The notes beneath the pieces were generated by a model, which did no database searches, was not told the origin of the DNA, and saw nothing but the letters and a program-made list of their open reading frames with translations. 64,000 bases of DNA from assembly GCA_021464245.1 (NCBI GenBank), contig JADCRB010000019.1, forward strand, positions 496,001 through 560,000, given 5' to 3'. This stretch comes from Carallia brachiata. Its lineage: Eukaryota; Streptophyta; Magnoliopsida; Malpighiales; Rhizophoraceae. Made by a program: the position numbers and the translations under genes. Shown in pieces: positions 48,319 to 58,880 of the stretch; positions within the stretch are counted from its first letter, which is position 1; every line of letters starts with the position of its first letter.

Positions 48319-48990
48319 TTTATTTAATTTTAAATTTTTAAGTTTTTTTTTTCACTTAAATCTTAAATTTTTTTAAAATTTTATTTCAGTTCTAAACCTT
48401 TTAATTTGTTCTAAATCAGTCCTTCTGTTAGTCAACCGTTTAAAAATTACAGTTGACTAACAGAAATTTTTTAAAAAAGTAAAATATATTATTTAATTTT
48501 TTTTATTAAATACTTATAATTTACTATCAATAATACATTAAGTTGAGATTTTGAGTTTTTTTTATTTTTTTTATTTTTTAAAAATTACAAACTTATTATG
48601 TTAACTGGTGAATTAAAAATATTATATTTTACCTTTTGAAAAAAATTTCCGTTAGTTAACAGTAATTTTTTAACAGTTTGACCAACAGTAATTTTTAACA
48701 AAAAATTTTTTTGTTATTAAATACTTGTATTTTACTATCAAATAATAACATATAAGTTGAGATTTTGAGTTTTTTTATTTTTTTATTTTTTTAAATTACA
48801 TAACTTATTTATATTAACTGGTGAATTAAAATAGTATATTTTACATTTTGAAAAAATTTTCGTTAGTCAACAGTAATTTTAACAGTTTGACTAACAGAAA
48901 AACTAATTTGAAGTAAAATTAAAAAATTTAAAGTTAAATGAAATTTCAAAAAAATTTAAGATTTAAAAAAAAATTTAAAATTAAATAAAT
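48319..48990. mobile_element. MITE with AT-rich inverted ends and an internal duplication
   Basis: The ends ATTTATTTAATTTTAAATTT and, reverse complemented from the right, ATTTATTTAATTTTAAATTT are an inverted pair. Inside, a block with AAGTTGAGATTTTGAG, AACTGGTGAATTAAAA and CGTTAGTCAACAGTAAT occurs twice about 240 bp apart. Absent from copy 1 of the long repeat, which supports insertion. Confidence 0.65.
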
Positions 48991-49189
48991 ATATATACGA
49001 ATAAAAGAGTGTCAGCGACTATCAAGTGAAGGACGACTACTACCTATCTTAAAGACGAGCGGCCATGGGTCAATTCCAGATCTTCTATAATATATCTTGA
49101 AGAGAATATATATATTTTTTAATAACCTTAGTCATTTTTTTTTTTTTTTTGAAATCGTGCTGTGCTCTTTTTGCGTTCAGTTTCCACCA

Positions 49190-49838
49190 TGGAATTAAGA
49201 ATTAAATTAGACCGGCCGGTTCAACCAAAAAATTAGGAGGAACCGGTCATAGGTCCGATCGGGTTCAAATCTAAAAATAGAATTTGAACCGAACTGAAAA
49301 AAATCGGTCAAAAACCGAAAAAATCTATCAAAAATCGGGAAACTGAAAAAATCGGGACCGGTTGAACCGGTTCAATTTAAACCAAAAAATTTTAAATTAA
49401 ATAATCCAAACTTTATCTAAATTATAATTAAAACTCTAATTTTAACTAAAATTCTAATTTAGTCATCAATTGATTAAAATTTTCAATTTAATCTTTAAAA
49501 TGTAAAAATTAATATTTAATCACTATTTATAAATATTATTTTTTGAATTAATTTTTATAAATTATATTTTGTTAAATATACTAATTGTAATATATTTAAT
49601 GTATGTAAATATTAATATAATTTTTAAAATGTATTTTATTTTAAATATTTATTATCATTCTTATATAATATAACATTTTATATAATTATATACGTTATAT
49701 AAAAATTTAATTTTCATATATTTAATATTAAATATCGATTTTATCGGTTTAACAGCGGTTTTACCGGTCAAACCAGTTGAACTTTAAACTTCTCAACTTT
49801 TCAATTTAATAACTGATAGAACCTTCATTTCTAACTTT
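49190..49838. mobile_element. Insertion with CCGGTT-rich ends
   Basis: Left part has GACCGGCCGGTTCAACC and GGGACCGGTTGAACCGG. The right part has ATCGGTTTTATCGGTTTAAC and TTTTACCGGTCAAACCAG. The middle is very AT-rich. The matching place in copy 1 (near 31325) lacks it. CCGGTT(C/G)AACC words at both ends are common in a group of plant DNA transposons; no target repeat was settled. Confidence 0.5.
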
Positions 49839-50243
49839 TCTCGGGAGTGAGGTTAAAACACATGGCCACCGATGTGGACGTGTTTTTAAATTTCATCTTG
49901 GTCAATATATAAGTATGAGTCTCCTAAATAATTTTTTTATTAAAAGGAGGATTATAATAAGATGTCAATCTCGTTGTTTGAACTAACTGAGGAAGCATTT
50001 TTCAACTTGAAGTGACAATGAAATGACACCTAAATTAAAAAGAAAGATTTGACATAGACGCCCATGTGTGTATGACGAGCACGAAAAATTGCTCTTTGGT
50101 TCCAATAATTAATAAGTTTGCGGCTCAAAAATAAAAATTATAAAAAGAAAAGATTAAAATGAAATTGAGTATACCTAATCTATAGACAAATCTTTTTTTT
50201 TTGAAAAAAACGTCGAATGTGAAATTGAAAATTGGGTGTACCT

Positions 50244-50672
50244 GGACTCCATTTGGTAACAAATTTATTTTTTATTTTTTATTTAATTTTTACAAAATAA
50301 ATAGAGAATATATTTGATATTATTTTTATTTTCTATTTTTTTGTTAAAATGTTAAAAGTATTTTTTAAAGAAAAAATAAATTAAAAAAATAATAAATAAC
50401 ACTTTCCTAATTTTTTTCATTTTCTTTTCTATATTTTATCTCACAATTTTTTCTCTCTCTATCCATCCTTTTCATCATATCTCTCTCTACCCATCCTCTC
50501 TCTATTCCTCTATTTTTCTCTCTCTACAGCTTCTCTCTCTAGTGATTCTTTTTCTACCCTCTCTCTCTCCTTTTTCCCTCTCTATCCTCTCTCTCTCTTT
50601 TGTGTCTCTCTACCATTCTCTCTATTCATTCTCTCTCTACCCTCTCCCTCCTCCTTTTTCTCCTTCAACCAT

Positions 50673-50703
<31 letters not shown>

Positions 50704-51490
50704 ACCATTCTCTCTACACATTCTCTCTATACCATCTCTCTCTCCCCTTTTTCTCTCTCTACTCATTCTCTCTGCCCACACTCTCTCTCCTTTTTTTTGC
50801 TCCATCAGTCTCTCTACTCATTCTCTTTTTGCCTTCTCTCTCTACCATTCTCTATACTCATTCTCCCTATATCCTCTCTCTCTCTTTTTTCTCTCTCTAC
50901 CATTCTCTCTACGCATTCTCTCTCTACCCTCTTTCTCTCTCTTTTTCTCTCTCAACTGTTCTCTTTATTCATTCTCTCTTTACCCTCTCTCTCCTTTTTC
51001 ATCTTCTCATTTTTCTCTCTCTACCATTCTCTCAACTCATTCTTTATCTACCCTCTCTCTTTTCTCTCCCTACCATTCTCTTTCTATCCTTTCTCTCTCT
51101 CCTTTTTCTCTCTCTGCAAGTCTCTCTACTCCTTCTCTCTCTACCCTCTCTCTCTCCTTTTTCTCTCTCTATCATTCTCTCTACTCATTCTCTCTCTATC
51201 CTTTTTCTTGTTGTCTCTCCCCCTTTTCTCTTTTTATCCATTTTTTATAATCTCTGTAACCATTCTTTTCACTTTTCATCTCTCTATCAACATTCTCTAT
51301 ATTTTTTTTTCTCTTTATATTCATACTATTTTTTACCATTTATCTCATTATCCTTTCTCTATCTACTTTTTTATTCTTATAAAAAAATAAAAGTTGACAG
51401 TAATAAACACAAAGTTCAGTAAATAGTAAAAACAAAAAAACAAAAAATAAGAAACAGTAAAAAAAATTGACAGCGTCTACAAACGGGGTT
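50244..51490. mobile_element. MITE holding a CT-rich minisatellite; right tip displaced to 61242-61247
   Basis: The left end is GGACTCCATTTGGTAAC. The right end, interrupted by element B, reads ...TCTACAAACGGGGT and resumes as GGGTCC at 61242-61247. Reverse complemented it is GGACCCCGTTTGTAGA, so about 12 of the first 13 bases pair with the left end. Copy 1 of the long repeat shows the empty site (GTACCTTATCTCTCG near 32085). The interior is the CT array at 50440-51370 and an A-rich part. No transposase. Confidence 0.65.
50440..51370. repeat. CT-rich minisatellite (CTCTCTCTACCATTCT type)
   Basis: Imperfect units built from CTCTCTCTACC, ATTCTCTCTACTC and CTCTCTCCTTTTT, about 930 bp. The same words fill 63731-64000. 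Three long overlapping frames (up to 282 codons of S, L, F, P) come from the repeat and are not genes. Confidence 0.85.
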
Positions 51491-52336
51491 TGTAAACACG
51501 TGAAATATAAAAAAAAAAGAAGAAAAAGTCAGCTACTAGAAGAGAAAAATAAAAAAAGAAAAAATGAGTCAATGGTCGGCGTTGCCGACCTCAAGGTCGG
51601 CAACGCCCACCAAGGAATTCAAAATATTCCTTTCCCATGTGAGTTTTCACACGGGAAAGGAAGGTCTATAAATAGGCATTCGCTTTCCATTTTCAAAATC
51701 ATTTAGCAAATTTATAAACAGAAAAGATAGAGAAAACTTCAGAGAAAAAGAAAAATTTGAAAATCTCTTAAAAAAATTTCTCTTTTTTCTACGTTTTTAT
51801 GCTCTGCGATATACTCTCTCAACTCCTTTTTGAGAGATATCTCAGGTGTAAATCTCAAAAAAAATTTTGTATCCATTTTTAAGTATGTTTTTGGGTTTAT
51901 ACTCTTTGATCGTCTTAGATCTAGATCTATGAGGGTATAAATCTAAAATATCAAAAAATTACAAATCCGGCTGAAATCAAGTCTTATACTGCCCTCAGCA
52001 AAGTCAACACAACTCACCCGAGAACAAGTCTCTTCCATCCTCGGTGAAATCAAGCAAGATCGAGTCAGATCATGTCTCTGCAGTTCTTAACTGTAGTCTA
52101 AACGTCTACATCGGATCCAATTTCAGTCCTGCTCAGTCCGAGATAAAACTGTGTAATCATTTCTGTCAAGATCAAGCTCGCGTAGCTCTTGACGGAGCAA
52201 AAAAGGAATACTAATTGAAGGATCCGACGAAGATCGACCCCACGTAAATTTTATTTTATTTAAAATTTTTATATGTAATTTGTAGTTTGTATTTTCGAGT
52301 TTAACTATTACAGACTCGAGATTTACATCGCTTACA
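51491..52336 (+). repeat. 5' LTR of element B
   Basis: 846 bp, TGTAAACACGTGAA...TCGCTTACA. TATA box TATAAATA at 51667-51674. U3 holds GGTCGGCGTTGCCGACC (51574-51590) followed by GGTCGGCAACGCC, and the inverted pair CCTTTCCCATGTGA / TTCACACGGGAAAGG (51629-51660), the counterparts of the element A palindromes. Confidence 0.9.
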
Positions 52337-52342
52337 AATTTC

Positions 52343-52359
52343 TGGCATGCCCGGTGGGA
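52343..52359 (+). promoter_or_regulatory. Primer binding site of element B
   Basis: TGGCATGCCCGGTGGGA six bases after the LTR, better kept than in A. tRNA not assigned. Confidence 0.65.
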
Positions 52360-52502
52360 AAAAAAAAGAGAAAAAAAAGCAAAAAGAAATAGCCGACAAA
52401 AAGAAAAAAAAAGGAAAAAGAAAGAAAAAGAAAAAAGAAAAAAAAGGAAAAAGAAAAAAAGGACAAAAAAAAAAATTTTTTAACAGGTATCCAGCGTATC
52501 AA

Positions 52503-53330
52503 ATGACACCAAATAGGAGTACAACCGTCGGTACCAGCAAAAAACCAATTGCTCCACTGTTTGCATCATCGATCCTATCCAGGTACACAGGCCACAAACT
52601 CGCGCAAGGACACGATCCCTCGCCACTAACACAATTCAAATAGAAGATTTGTAGCTCACACAGCAACTAGATTTCTCACGTAAATAAAGAAATCAATCAC
52701 CTACCCCGATCAAAGTTGGGGACAGGGCATCAAATTCTGCTCAACAGCAATATCTGACATATCCTATTGACACAAATCTGGAAAGACTGGAAGAGCCCTC
52801 TTCTACACTCTTTCGTGAAGCATCATCCACCAACATTGATGTCATGATGATTGACGCTGCCAGCATAGAAGACATTTTTTAGAGTTGGATAGCAAAATTT
52901 CACAGTTCAACAAAGGATTGGAGGAACTAGATCAGGAAATACAATCTCTCCAACAACTAGAGGATGTGGTAGAAAACAAGTTAGACATCCTTAAGGAGAA
53001 ATGCCAAATTAGGCATTACCAAATCCGATCCACCGATGCGGTCAACCATGAAGATCACCCTCAATCATCTCAAGTTGGGGTTGCTCAACAGCAGACTCCA
53101 ACACGCTCTAGTGAAACAGGTTAGGAAAAATCAGGAGAGCCTTCCATTCCAGTCTTTCATGGGGCATCGTCTGCCAACGCTGACATCACGATGACCAACA
53201 CCGTCAACATAAAAGACCTGTTTGCAAAACTAAAACAAAAACTTTTACAACTAGACGAGAGCATAGATCAGCAAGCTATTATCCCCGATAGAAATACATT
53301 CCGACCTGACTTGATCAAAAGGTAAAATTT
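52503..53330 (+). pseudogene. gag-like N-terminal relic of element B
   Basis: MTPNRSTTVGTSKKPIAPLF at 52503 matches the MAPKRSTTAATKKK start of gag in A. After a break, 52885-53124 is a coiled coil (FNKGLEELDQEIQSLQQLED, NKLDILKEKC). It has a second, related stretch near 53150-53320, with a recurring theme (TLFREASSTNIDVMMIDAAS-like and VFHGASSANADITMTNTVN-like). The gag core WEQLQREFF and the zinc knuckle are not found. So it could not make a normal capsid. Confidence 0.65.
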
Positions 53331-53429
53331 TAAAGTATTATTATGTTACAAAAAAAAAAGCAAAAAAAAAAAGAAGAAAAGGAAAAAAATGAAAAAAGAA
53401 AAAAAATCGAAAAAAAAAATGTCTGAAGC

Positions 53430-53730
53430 TCATGTGCATGTTTAAAAACCATCCCCAAAATCCAAACTCAAATCGAGCTCAAAACTCAAATCCTAATTTG
53501 GGCTCAAATTCGGGTTCAAAACTCAAACCAAAATTTTAGCCTAAAGTTCCAAATCCAAATCCGGAGGCAGACTTTAAACCTGGATCCAAATTCCAACCTG
53601 AAAATCAAAACCCAATAAATTCAAACTCGGGCTCAAAGCCTAAATCCAAAATCCAACTCAAAAGTCCAAATCCAAATTTGGGGGGCAAAGCTTAAACCCT
53701 TAATCAAAACCTAAGGCAGTTCAGTAGCTC
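53430..53730 (+). repeat. Minisatellite of CAAACTCAAATCC words in element B
   Basis: Degenerate units such as CCAAATCCAAATC and CTCAAACTCGGGC, preceded by an A-rich tract (53340-53420). It is the same kind of sequence as the minisatellite between integrase and WOX (58255-58745), so one may be a copy of the other. Confidence 0.7.
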
Positions 53731-53970
53731 AGCAGCTCAACAGCTCAACAGTTCAGCAACTCAGCAACACAACAACAGCACACTCTTGCCTCGTACGAGT
53801 GTAAAAGGCGGTCAACTGCAGCACACTCCTGCCTCGCACAAGTATTAAAGGCGAACAGCTCACTAACAAATCAACACTCCTGCCTTGCACAAGTATAAAA
53901 GGCAACAATCCAATAAATTCAACACTCATGTCTCGTACGAGTATAAAAGGCGACACACTGTAAAGAGGGA
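53730..53970 (+). repeat. Tandem repeats with TATAAAAGGC boxes in element B
   Basis: Four units of the form CACTC(C/T)TG(C/T)CTCGCACAAG then TATAAAAGGCG, 45-60 bases apart. Each has a GTATAAAAGG-like TATA box (one reads GTGTAAAAGG, one GTATTAAAGG). A related word (GGCCCGCATGAGTATAAACTG) stands at 58751-58770, 110 bases before the WOX ATG. Confidence 0.7.
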
Positions 53971-54059
53971 TCATATGACGTCAGCAATAAAGAAGGTATC
54001 TGAAACTTTCCAAATTCTTGTCACTAACTCTCAACTATTTACAGCTTTATAGTCAATTG

Positions 54060-55130
54060 AAGTCTAGCATAACCAAGTCATCAATGCTCTTCATACCTTG
54101 ACATGATCTATACCTTTAGGTGAATCCAACCATGCTAACTTAAAGTCATTTGATGATATTGAATTACATTTAGCGGACACAGTCTTCAACACTGGCACAG
54201 TAAATCCTGAGATTGTTCCATCAAAAGCTACTTAGACCGGGGGCATCCACAAAGAAGGAGAAGCTGTCAAAGACCCTGCTGATGCTCAACCTCAGACTTC
54301 GACAGATAGAAAGCTACCATAGCCTATCGAACCTTGCCTGCAGGAGAAGGCATCTTCGAGCTCCACTCCAGTCCTACGCTATGTGCCCAAATCAATACGT
54401 TCGGAAGGTCAGTCTCCTTTCTCTTATTGCATAAATTCCAAACAAGAAGAAAGACACAGCCAGCCTGAAACAGAAGCGCTTCACAACTTGAAGAAGAATC
54501 ATGTCGTACCACTCCCGAAGATTGAGTCGGTTTTGTCTTCAAAACCACGGAAAGGCTTTGTTAGACCACTCATAAAGGCAGTTGAATATGGCTCACTTTC
54601 AGAAAGAAGAACAGATGAAGGATTCGATCCTAATGCACACGAGCTTTTAGCCAAAGCAGGCTATGACTTCTCAAACCTGAGCACAATGGGTACACTGCCA
54701 TCCATGCACGATGCCATTGCTCAATCTTCAATGTCCCGACTTGGCCTAGGCTATCAAAAGAAGTCACCTGTGCGGATCACGCTGAAGAGCTTAAGCCGAG
54801 CAACCGATGCACATGCCATTACCATCACCACCAAACAAGATAGGACCGTCCAATCAAACAAAGAAGATGAAGTCAGGATCTCTACATTGCACATCACAAT
54901 TAGTGAGGAGGCCGAATTCGACTCATCAGACAGCGAAGTGAAAGAGGCTCTTCCAAAACTTGAGGATGGTGGTCAGGAAACTGTTGATGAACTCAAGGAG
55001 GTCAATCTTGGCTCCTCGGAAGATCTTTGACTTACATTTGTAAATGATTCACTTACAGTAGAAGAAGAGCAGGAATATGTCCAGGTATTAAGTCAATACA
55101 GGGACGTGTTCACATGGAATTACAAAGAGA
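54060..55130 (+). pseudogene. Protease-to-reverse transcriptase linker of element B
   Basis: Open at 54383-55030 (215 codons): GFDPNAHELLAKAGYDFSNL and DSSDSEVKEALPKLEDGGQE match the linker in A residue by residue with scattered changes. The upstream part (KSFDDIELHLADTVFNT-like, 54140-54200) is broken by stops. Confidence 0.75.
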
Positions 55131-55940
55131 TGGACTTGACCTGAAAATCGCGGTACACTACCTAGCAGTAAAGAAGGGTGTTTGTCCTGTCAAGCAGCCA
55201 CAACAACGGTTCCGTCCGGAACTCATTCCACAAATCAAAGAGGAGGTCTACAAGCTGATTAATGCTGGCTTCATCCGAGAGGTCACCTCCCAACGTGGAT
55301 TGCCAACATAGTCCCAGTAAGGAAGAAAAATGGACAACTAAGGGTATGTGTTGACTTTCGAGATTTTAACAGGGTTTGTCCAAAAGATGACTTTCCATTG
55401 CCCATAACGGAAATCACAGTTGATGCAACAACGGGCCATAAAGCATTATCCTTCATGGATGGTTCTTCAGGCTATAACCAAATCAGGATGGCACCAGAGG
55501 ATGAGGAGTTGATGGCATTCCGCACCCCAAAAGGTATATACTGCTACAAAGTTATGTCATTCGGATTAAAAAATGCTGGCGCCACTTATCAACGTGCCAT
55601 GCAAAAAATTTTTGATGAGATACTGCACAAGATTGTAGAATGCTATGTCGATGATTTAGTGGTAAAGACTAAAGAACGCAAATACCACCTCGAGGATCTT
55701 AAGACAGTGTTTGAAAGACTTGACAGGCATCAGCTCAAAATAAACCCTCTCCAGTGTTCATTCGGTGTCACATCAGGAAAGTTTCTTGTGTTCGTGGTGC
55801 GCCATCATAGATCGAAGTTAATCAGTCAAAGGTTGAGACAATTCAAAAGATGCATGAACCTAAAAACATGCATGAGCTACGAAGTGTACAAGGAAAGCTG
55901 TCCTACATTCGCCGTTTTATCTCCAACTTAATTAGGAGGT
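55130..55940 (+). pseudogene. Reverse transcriptase of element B
   Basis: RKKNGQLRVCVDFRDFN near 55320-55375, then the 177-codon frame 55398-55931: MPITEITVDATTGHKALSFM, DGSSGYNQIRM, YCYKVMSFGLKNAGATYQRA, YVDDLVVKTKERKYHLEDL and HQLKINPLQCSFGV. The core is intact through the YVDD box, better kept than in A. A one-base slip follows near 55815. Confidence 0.92.
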
Positions 55941-55959
55941 GTCAACCTTTCCATTGATT

Positions 55960-57175
55960 GATGAAGAAGGATGTCAACTTCGAGTGGGACGAAGCTTGTA
56001 ACAAAGCTTTCGAGAGCATAAATGAGTATCTTTCCAATCCACCAGTCTTGGGTACTCCAATTCAAGGAAAATCGTTGATTCTCTATATTGCAGCGTATGA
56101 AAGGTCTGTGGGAGCCCTGCTTGCATAGGAAAATGAGCGGGGAAAGGAAGTTGCCTTGTTTTACTTGAGCAGAACACTGAACGGTCTAGAGTTGAATTAC
56201 TCGTCTATCGAGAAGACGTGTCTAATGCTGTTTTTTACTATTGATAAGTTAAAGCACTACATGCAGGCTCACACGGTACGTTTTATTGCCAGAGCTGATA
56301 CTATCAAATATATCTTATCTAGACTAGTCTTGTCAGGATGACTTGCCAAGTGGGCAGTAATTCTACACAGCTACGACATTGACTACGTGCCTTAGAAAAC
56401 AGTCAAAGGACAAACTCTAGCTGACTTCTTTGCAGATCACCCTATTCCGTCTGATTGGAAGTTCACAGGTGATCTTCCGGATGAAGAGGTTTTTTACTTC
56501 GAGATACTGCCACCATTGACGATGTTCTTTGATGGTGCAACAAGGCGTGATGGTGCTAGTGTCGACATAGTATTTGTCACTCCTCAACGACAAATACTAC
56601 CATGTGCTATCATTCTCGGTGAGTTATGTTCAAATAATGTTGCTGAATACCAGGCTTTAATCATTGGTCTTCAAATGACTGTCAATATGAAGATTTCAAC
56701 TATAGAAGTCCATGGAGATTCCTACCTCGTCATCAACCAACTTACAGGGCTATATGATGTAAAGAAAGAGGACCTTACGCCTTACTATCGACGTGCTCAA
56801 CAACTGATGAACGAATCTGAAAGGATCACCTTGGAGCATGTGCCTCGATGAGAAACCACTCATGCAGACGCGTTGGCTAACCTGACTACTTCTCTTGCAA
56901 AGTCAGAAATCCAGGCTATAATTGTTGTCGTATACCAGAAGTGGATCTTGTCGCAGAAGGATGACGAAGAAACTGCAGCAGCCAACGCTATATCCGTACT
57001 TCTCGCTGAGGACGAAGATTGGCGTCGACCAATCATTGACTACCTACAACATAGAGAGCTATCTGAAGATTGTCGTCATAAGATGAAAATTCAACGACGA
57101 GCTCCTCGCTTCATATATCTCAAAGATGCTCTGTATCGAAGGTCTTTCGATAGAGTTTACTTTGCTGCCTAGGTA
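55960..57175 (+). pseudogene. RNase H and second RNase H of element B
   Basis: First domain: KKDVNFEWDEACNKAFE, ILYIAAYERSVGALL then a stop at a former glutamine (56126), VALFYLSRTLNGLELNYSSI. Second domain: MFFDGATRRDGASVDIVFVT (56522-), ELCSNNVAEYQALIIGLQMT, EVHGDSYLVINQLTG, HVPR then a stop, HADALANLTTS. The domain pair is that of the Tat lineage. Confidence 0.88.
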
Positions 57176-58255
57176 ATGAAAAGGCGAAACAGGCTCTTAT
57201 AGAAGCACATTCTGACATTTGTGGCAGACATCAATCAGGGCCTAAGTTACACTTTCAGCTCAGGAGAATGGGATACTACTGGCCAACCATGGCACGTGAT
57301 TCCATTGAGTCTGCTAAAACCTGTCAAACTTGTCAATTTCATGCCAATTACATACATCAACCACCGGAGCCACTGTATCCAACTATCTCGTCCTGACCCT
57401 TTGAAGTTTGGGGTCTTGACTTAGTGAGGCCTTGCCAAAGTTGTCCCTAGGCCACCTATACATCCTCACAACAACGGATTATTTCTCGAAATGGGCCAAA
57501 GCTAATCCACTTAGGAAAGTAAAGAAGGAATATGTCGTCAACTTCATCCTGACTCATCTGATCTATCGCAATGGAGTTCCTCAATTCATCATCACTGATA
57601 ACAGCAAGTAGTTATACAACAGCTTGATGGACAAGCTCTTTGAGAAGTTCAAATTCAATCAATACAAGTCATCAATGTACAATGCCCCGGCTAATGGTTT
57701 GACTGAAGTATTCAACAAGACCTTGTGCAACTTATTGCGGAAGGTAGTCTCTAAATCCAAAAGACATTGGCATGATAGAATTCCAGAGGCATTATGGGCA
57801 TATTGCACAACTTACCAGACTCCAACACAGGCGATGCCATATTAACTTGTCTACGGTGTCGAAGCAATAATGTCGTTGGAAACACAGATTCCATCTCTGT
57901 GCATGGTTATTCTGAAAAGACTCACACAGGAAGAGAATGCTCACCTATATCAGGATGAGTTAGAAGCCCTCGATGAAAGGTGACTCAAAGCACAACAACA
58001 ACTTGAGTGCTACCAAGCCCAGCTCACCAACACGTTCAACCGTAGGGTTCGCCCTCGATCGTTCTAAATTGGAGAGCTTGTTCTAGCAGTACGACGGCCC
58101 ATCAACCAAAAGCATTGGCTGGTGACAAGCTTACTTCCAAATGGGATAAGCTATACTTAGTGTAGGAGGCCTATACCCACAACGCTTACGTGTTGTTAGG
58201 CCAAGAAGGGGTTCGAATCGGCCAGATCAACGAAAAAATTTTTGAAGCAGTATTA
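57175..58255 (+). pseudogene. Integrase of element B
   Basis: Zinc-binding region near 57195-57350 (EAHSDICGRHQSG, CQTCQF). Core: TTDYFSKWAKAN near 57474, FIITDNSK then a stop at 57608, NGLTEVFNKTLCNLLRKVVS (57690-57750). Here the catalytic glutamate is kept as E within TEVF. C-terminal end INEKIFEAVLC-like near 58230. Several stops. Confidence 0.85.
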
Positions 58256-58745
58256 TGTATAAATATAAAAAAAAAAAAAATCAAAAAAAGAAGGAAATTC
58301 AAAGAAAAAGAAAAATTCAAAAAAATTCAAAAAAAAAATCCAGAAGTCTTAATTTGAAAGCCCAAGCGAAAGATCAACTCAGAAGCCCAAATGCTCAAAC
58401 CCAAATCCAAAAGCCCAAGATCATCTTAGAAGCCCAAACACTCAAACCCAAATCCAATAGCCCAAGATCAATCCAAAAGCCCAAACACTCAAGCCCAAAT
58501 CCAGAAGGCCAAAATCCAATTCATAATCCAAAACCTAAGCCTGAAAATCAAGTCCAATCACTCGAGCCCAAATCCAGAAGCCCAAATCCAATTCAGAACT
58601 CAAACACAAAACCTATACTCAAAAACCCAATTCCAATCCAGAACCCAAACATTTGAGTCCAAATCCGAAAACCCAAGGCCAAAATCAAAGCCTGAAAGCT
58701 TAAGTCCAAATTCGAAATCCAAACATTCAAAATCCAGTCCATAAC
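58255..58745 (+). repeat. A-rich tract and minisatellite between integrase and the WOX gene, element B
   Basis: AAAAAG-rich run to 58345, then units such as AAGCCCAAATCCAATCCAG and CCCAAACACTCAAACCC every 20-45 bases. Same position and type as in A (38870-39325). The 133-codon frame over it is a by-product. Confidence 0.75.
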
Positions 58746-58880
58746 TCCTGGCCCGCATGAGTATAAACTGTGAACGACCCAAAAATATAAAAATGATCGT
58801 GAGTTTGAGTCTGAGTCTCTCCTTCAGTCTCGTTTTGATCTTTCCTGCATATAAGATCTTTGCTGCTCTGTAGTAGAGAA

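Larger units (their letters stand above)
47690..50243. repeat. Long low-copy repeat, copy 2, left part
   Basis: Collinear with copy 1 (30520-32165) from TTCATTCTTTAGACTACTTG to GAATGTGAAATTGAAAATTG. Copy 1 shows the empty state of three insertions in copy 2: about 48319-48990, about 49190-49838, and 50244-61247. The copy then resumes at 61248. Confidence 0.65.

Noticed and set aside
50542..51422. Three overlapping long plus-strand ORFs (282, 216 and 197 codons)
   Set aside because: All come from the CT-rich minisatellite; composition is almost only S, L, F, P, Y, and all three frames are open for the same reason.
52347..52500. Lysine-rich N-terminus MPGGKKKEKKK directly after the 5' LTR of B
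   Set aside because: Begins inside the primer binding site and runs through an A-rich tract; the likely gag start is the ATG at 52503.
58255..58656. 133-codon ORF before the WOX gene of B
   Set aside because: Low-complexity K/P/N repeat of the minisatellite, frame not kept in A.
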